Below the pieces are notes generated by a model, which worked only from the letters and a program-made list of their open reading frames with translations, was not told where the DNA came from and searched no databases. Position numbers and translations under genes: made by a program. Shown here piece by piece: positions 60,421 through 64,000 of a stretch of DNA of 64,000 nt (the first letter of the stretch is position 1; each line of letters opens with the position of its first letter). This DNA is from Maricaulis sp036231565 (GTDB lineage Bacteria > Pseudomonadota > Alphaproteobacteria > Caulobacterales > Maricaulaceae): contig JAZAHA010000002.1 in the NCBI GenBank assembly GCA_036231565.1, positions 1 to 64,000 on the forward strand. The letters run 5' to 3'.

Positions 60421-62208
60421 ATGAAAAAGCTGTGGGAACTGGCCTGGCCGCCGGTCCGCGGAGGCGACATCCTGCTCGCCGCGCGCGAGCGAATGCTGAA
60501 TGTCATGGCAATCACAGTCGCTCTGCTCGGTGGTTTTTCGGGCACTCAGAATCTTCTCCAGACGTTCGATGTCTATCCCGCGCAAGCCCTGTCCGGCGTC
60601 ATAATTCCGGCCAGCGCACTCCTGATTCCCTTCATCGCGCGCAACGCCAAGCTGGTCAAACCCGCCGGGATCGCGCTGTGTGCTGCATTGTACTGCATGG
60701 TCACCAGCATGACGGCCACGATCGGCGGCATGTATCACCCCGCCGCATTCTACTTCGTCGCCATGCCGATCCCCGCGGCCTTCCTGATCGGCTATCGCTC
60801 CGGGTTCGCCGTCGCGGTGCTCTGCTGCGTGACCATGCTGGCGCTCTATGGCTTCCGCGACGTGATCGAGAACCCCTATACCGCGCATATTTCCGACTAT
60901 CAGATCGGCTGGAACACCAACGTGCTTTTTGTCCTCACACTGGGCGTCGGCATAGCGACGTCAGTGTTCCAGCACGAACTGGAGGGCGCCGGACGCGCCC
61001 TGGATCGGGCGCGACAACGCGCCAACGCCGCCAGTCGCGCCAAGTCGGACTTCCTGGCCGGCATGAGTCACGAAATCCGCACGCCCATGAACGCGGTACT
61101 CGGTATGGCGCAGGCCCTGGAGCAGGCGGATATTCCCGACGCGCACAAGCGGCAGGCTGAAACGCTCGCCCGGTCGGGCCGGCTTTTGCTGCGCCTGGTC
61201 AATGATGTACTGGACCTGTCCAAGATCGAAGCCGGCAAGCTGGAGATCGAGGCCACCCGCTTCAATCTCGCCGACGTCGCCGGAACGGTGGAAGCCCTCT
61301 ATGGCCCGGCGGCCCGGGATAAGCGGATCGGCTTCTCTATCGCGCTCAGTGACGGCGCCCGGGAGGACCTTGTCGGCGACCCGGTACGGATCAGCCAGAT
61401 CCTGAACAATCTCGTGTCCAATGCCATCAAGTTCACCGCCGAGGGCGAGGTGCGTGTCGAAATCGACTGCAAACGCGTTGCCGGCAGGCAGGACCGGGAT
61501 ATCGGGATCACCGTGCGCGATACCGGTATCGGCATTGCCGCAACGGAGGTCGAGCGCCTCTTCCAGCCCTTCACCCAGGCCGACCCCGGCACCGCGCGCA
61601 CCTTCGGGGGCACGGGGCTCGGGCTGGCGATCTGCCGGCGCCTGTGCGAGCTGATGGCTGGCGAGATCGGCGTTGACAGCACGCCGGGCTCGGGATCGAC
61701 CTTCAGTGTCCGGCTGCGTGTCGCCCCGGCTGATGCCGCGACACCCCTGCCCGATTGCGGCTGCCCGCCGGCCTTGTGCGACGCCGCATTGCGTGGCCGG
61801 CGCCTGCGCGTACTCGCCGCCGACGACAATCAGACCAACCGTATGGTGCTGAAAGCCTTGCTGGCCGATGTCACCGGGGCTCTCGTGCTGGTGGAGGACG
61901 GACAGCAGGCGCTCGACACTCTCGAAAGTGGCAGCTTCGATCTTGTCCTGATGGATTCCCAGATGCCCGTTCTCGACGGGATAACCGCAACCCGGCGGCT
62001 GCGGGAGCGGGAAGCGGCCGCAGGACACGCGCCGATACCGGTCTACGCCGTGACGGCCAACGTGATGCAGGCCCATGTCGATGAGTATATCTCCGCAGGC
62101 ATGACCGGCGTGATCGCAAAGCCCATTTCGCGGGAAGCCCTGCTGGACGTCCTGGACCGGCACTCTCATGATCGCGCAATGCCGGTGCCGACCAAACACA
62201 CGGCCTGA
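60421..62208 (+). CDS. Hybrid sensor histidine kinase with membrane sensor
   Basis: This 595-residue hybrid kinase senses an unknown signal through its membrane part. About six helices (residues 30-190, LNVMAITVALLGGFSG to VLFVLTLGVGIATSVF) resemble a MASE-type integral sensor. The HisKA domain has KSDFLAGMSHEIRTPMN (His near 217). The HATPase domain has NNLVSNAIKFT, DTGIGI and FGGTGLGLAI. A receiver domain follows with phospho-Asp in LVLMDSQMPVLDG near 520. The start at 60421 has GGGGGG about 11 bases upstream; ATG at 60373 is less likely. No histidine phosphotransfer or separate regulator gene is adjacent, so its partner is elsewhere. Confidence 0.9.
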   Translation: MKKLWELAWPPVRGGDILLAARERMLNVMAITVALLGGFSGTQNLLQTFDVYPAQALSGVIIPASALLIPFIARNAKLVKPAGIALCAALYCMVTSMTATIGGMYHPAAFYFVAMPIPAAFLIGYRSGFAVAVLCCVTMLALYGFRDVIENPYTAHISDYQIGWNTNVLFVLTLGVGIATSVFQHELEGAGRALDRARQRANAASRAKSDFLAGMSHEIRTPMNAVLGMAQALEQADIPDAHKRQAETLARSGRLLLRLVNDVLDLSKIEAGKLEIEATRFNLADVAGTVEALYGPAARDKRIGFSIALSDGAREDLVGDPVRISQILNNLVSNAIKFTAEGEVRVEIDCKRVAGRQDRDIGITVRDTGIGIAATEVERLFQPFTQADPGTARTFGGTGLGLAICRRLCELMAGEIGVDSTPGSGSTFSVRLRVAPADAATPLPDCGCPPALCDAALRGRRLRVLAADDNQTNRMVLKALLADVTGALVLVEDGQQALDTLESGSFDLVLMDSQMPVLDGITATRRLREREAAAGHAPIPVYAVTANVMQAHVDEYISAGMTGVIAKPISREALLDVLDRHSHDRAMPVPTKHTA

Positions 62209-62220
62209 CAGGGCTGCAAT

Positions 62221-63276
62221 CTATTTGCCGAACAGGCCCGTCTGACCGGTATTGCCGCTTTGAGGCGGCGCCAGTCCCAGATGTTCCCAGGCACGCGCCG
62301 CGGCCAGACGCCCGCGCGGCGTGCGCTGGATGAAGCCCTGCTGGATCAGGAAGGGTTCGACCACGTCCTCCAGCGCGTCGCGCGCTTCGGCCAGCGCAGC
62401 GGCGAGTGTCTCGACCCCGACGGGGCCTCCGCCAAAGCTCTCCGTGAGCGCCTTGAGATAACGGCGGTCCAGGCTGTCCAGCCCCAGCGCATCGACTTCC
62501 AGACGCCCCAGGGCGCGATCGGCGACAGGCGCGGATATCTCGGTTGCCCCTTCCGCCTCGGCGAAGTCCCGAACCCGGCGCAGCAGCCGGCCGGCGACAC
62601 GCGGCGTGCCGCGGGCGCGGCGCGCGATCTCGCGGGCCCCGTCCGGCGTCGCATCGATACCGAACTTGCTGGCCGCCCGGGAAACGATGAAGCCGAGTTC
62701 GGCCTCATCATAGAATTCCAACCGGACAGGCACACCGAACCGGTCACGCAGCGGCGTCGCCAGCAGGCCGGCCCGCGTGGTGGCGCCGACCAGTGTGAAG
62801 GGCGGCAGCTCGATCCGGACCGTGCGGGCTGAAGGCCCCTCGCCGATCACCAGATCGAGGCAGAAATCCTCCATCGCGGGATACAGGATCTCCTCGACCG
62901 CGGGGGCGAGCCGGTGAATCTCGTCGATGAAGAGAACGTCGCGCGGTTCCAGATTGGTCAGGATGGCGGCCAGATCGCCAGCCTTGGCGATCACAGGACC
63001 CGAGGTCGCGCGGAAGCCGACGCCCATTTCCCGTGCCACGATCTGGGCCAGCGTCGTCTTGCCGAGACCGGGCGGGCCTGACAGCAGAACGTGATCCAGC
63101 GCCTCCTCGCGGCGGCGAGCCGCTTCGACGAAGACCTTGAGATTGGCGATCGCCGCCTTCTGGCCCACGAAGTCGGAAAAGCTGAGCGGGCGCAGCGCAC
63201 GGTCGCGCCCGTCGCCGGACTGCTGTTCCCGGCCGACCAGGCGCTCGTCATCATCGCTGTCAGGCATCTCGCTCAT
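62221..63276 (-). CDS. ruvB: Holliday junction branch-migration helicase RuvB
   Basis: RuvB (351 residues) is the AAA+ motor that drives Holliday junction branch migration with RuvA. Walker A is GPPGLGKTTL, Walker B FIDEIHRL, sensor I GATTRAGLL and the arginine finger region LRDRFGVPVRLEFYD. The C-terminal winged helix has PRGRLAAARAWEHLG. It follows ruvA and is convergent with the histidine kinase. Confidence 0.98.
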   Translation of the reverse strand: MSEMPDSDDDERLVGREQQSGDGRDRALRPLSFSDFVGQKAAIANLKVFVEAARRREEALDHVLLSGPPGLGKTTLAQIVAREMGVGFRATSGPVIAKAGDLAAILTNLEPRDVLFIDEIHRLAPAVEEILYPAMEDFCLDLVIGEGPSARTVRIELPPFTLVGATTRAGLLATPLRDRFGVPVRLEFYDEAELGFIVSRAASKFGIDATPDGAREIARRARGTPRVAGRLLRRVRDFAEAEGATEISAPVADRALGRLEVDALGLDSLDRRYLKALTESFGGGPVGVETLAAALAEARDALEDVVEPFLIQQGFIQRTPRGRLAAARAWEHLGLAPPQSGNTGQTGLFGK

Positions 63277-63322
63277 GAGACCGGGTCTAGACCGATCCGC
63301 GCGCCGGAGAAAGCCGCCCGCA

Positions 63323-63970
63323 TCACGGCGCCAGCTCCTTCAGCGACAGGCGTATGACATCGTTGAGCGGCGTATCGTCGCCCTTGTCCCGCAGCACGGT
63401 GGCCACCGCCTGCCGGGCAAGGCTTTCGTGGTATCCCAGATTGGTCAGGGCCGAGACCGCGTCTTCCCGCGAGGCACCGCCCGCCGGCTTCTCCGGTTTG
63501 CGCGTCACGGTCTCGCCCGAACCGGTATCCGCAGAATGCGGCGCCAGTCCGATCGAGAAGCTGCGCCCCTGGGGCGGTGCCTTGTCCTTCAACTCGGTCG
63601 CAATCCGCGTCGCCAGTTTCGGCCCGACACCCTTGGCGCGGGCGAAGGTCGACTTGTCGCCAAGCGCGGCGGCATTGGCGATCTCGGAGACCGGAACCGT
63701 ATCGAGGATCGCGAAAGCCGCCTTGGCCCCGACCCCCTGGATATTCTGCAGGTGGACAAACCAGGCCCGCTCGATGTCCTCGAGGAAGCCGAACAGGCGG
63801 AAAGCGTCCTCGCGGACATGGGTTTCGATATGCAGCGTGACCTGCTGGCCCGGTTCCAGACGGGCGAGCGTGCGGGAGGCACAGCCGACGAGATAGCCGA
63901 CACCATTGACGTCGATCACGGCCTCATCGGACCCGACGGCTTCGACAATCCCCTTGAGCATGCCGATCAT
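63323..63970 (-). CDS. ruvA: Holliday junction binding protein RuvA
   Basis: RuvA (215 residues) binds the Holliday junction as a tetramer. Domain I starts MIGMLKGIVEAVGSDEAVID; domain II has helix-hairpin-helix motifs (LQNIQGVGAKAAFAIL and FARAKGVGPKLATRIA). Domain III at the end (DAVSALTNLGYHESLARQAV) contacts RuvB. It is somewhat longer than usual because of the linker between II and III. The start overlaps the preceding stop by ATGA. Confidence 0.97.
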   Translation of the reverse strand: MIGMLKGIVEAVGSDEAVIDVNGVGYLVGCASRTLARLEPGQQVTLHIETHVREDAFRLFGFLEDIERAWFVHLQNIQGVGAKAAFAILDTVPVSEIANAAALGDKSTFARAKGVGPKLATRIATELKDKAPPQGRSFSIGLAPHSADTGSGETVTRKPEKPAGGASREDAVSALTNLGYHESLARQAVATVLRDKGDDTPLNDVIRLSLKELAP

Positions 63971-64000
63971 GCTGCACTCCCGATGCTGGCGGCCTTGCGA
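63967..64000 (-). CDS. ruvC: Probable C-terminus of RuvC (cut by window end)
   Basis: The minus strand from base 64000 reads RKAASIGSAA and then a TGA that overlaps the ruvA start (ATGA). RuvC precedes RuvA in most alphaproteobacteria, so this is most likely the end of ruvC. Only ten residues are visible, so identity rests on position. Confidence 0.5.
   Translation of the reverse strand, partial: RKAASIGSAA

Overview
The window is a GC-rich alphaproteobacterial chromosome segment. Gene content and order (ruvC-ruvA-ruvB near ybgC-tolQRAB-pal-cpoB-tilS-ftsH, nrdA and nrdB apart, many TonB-dependent receptors, CC-rich intergenic repeats) suggest a Caulobacter-like marine lineage such as Maricaulales/Hyphomonadales. 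That placement is inference; there is no rRNA, tRNA or CRISPR array in the window to support it.

Layout. 0.3-4.7 kb: cysS, folE, a zinc alcohol dehydrogenase and a small secreted DUF4168-type protein. 4.8-9.3 kb: a glutathione S-transferase remnant, a palindromic repeat, a PhoD-type alkaline phosphatase and a TonB-dependent receptor (TBDR) preceded by tandem Pho-box-like direct repeats. 9.4-12.8 kb: rluD-type pseudouridine synthase, an M24 aminopeptidase, an SMR exporter and folP. 13.6-17.9 kb: class I ribonucleotide reductase nrdB and nrdA, each with NrdR-box-like sites, separated by an LpxR-like barrel protein. 18-23.9 kb: putA, a glycosyltransferase and pstS. 24-26.8 kb: phosphonate-type ABC transporter with a PhnD-PhnE fusion and phnC behind a strong Pho box. 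26.9-39 kb: a full type II secretion (T2SS) cluster gspC-N with a prepilin peptidase. 39.2-44.8 kb: a second TBDR and a duplicated beta-helix lipoprotein, again behind a Pho-box-like site. 45.4-47.7 kb: ornithine decarboxylase-type and deoxyhypusine-synthase-type genes overlapping by 4 nt (homospermidine-type polyamine pathway likely). 47.7-48.3 kb: a cluster of intergenic repeats. 48.3-50.4 kb: an orphan protein, an ABM monooxygenase and a CueR-type regulator. 50.5-64 kb: ftsH, tilS, the tol-pal operon, ybgC, a hybrid histidine kinase and ruvBA(C).

How it fits together. The most interesting thread is phosphate. Between 5 and 45 kb lie a PhoD-type phosphatase with a TBDR, PstS, a phosphonate transporter, a T2SS, and a lipoprotein/TBDR pair. 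Three of these units have 7-4-7 direct repeats matching the PhoB consensus on the correct strand; two of them sit at exactly the same distance (89 nt) from the start codon. I infer a phosphate-starvation acquisition region in which an outer-membrane receptor works with a large beta-helix lipoprotein that may be exported by the adjacent T2SS. The repeats and gene order are visible in the sequence; the regulation and export are hypotheses.
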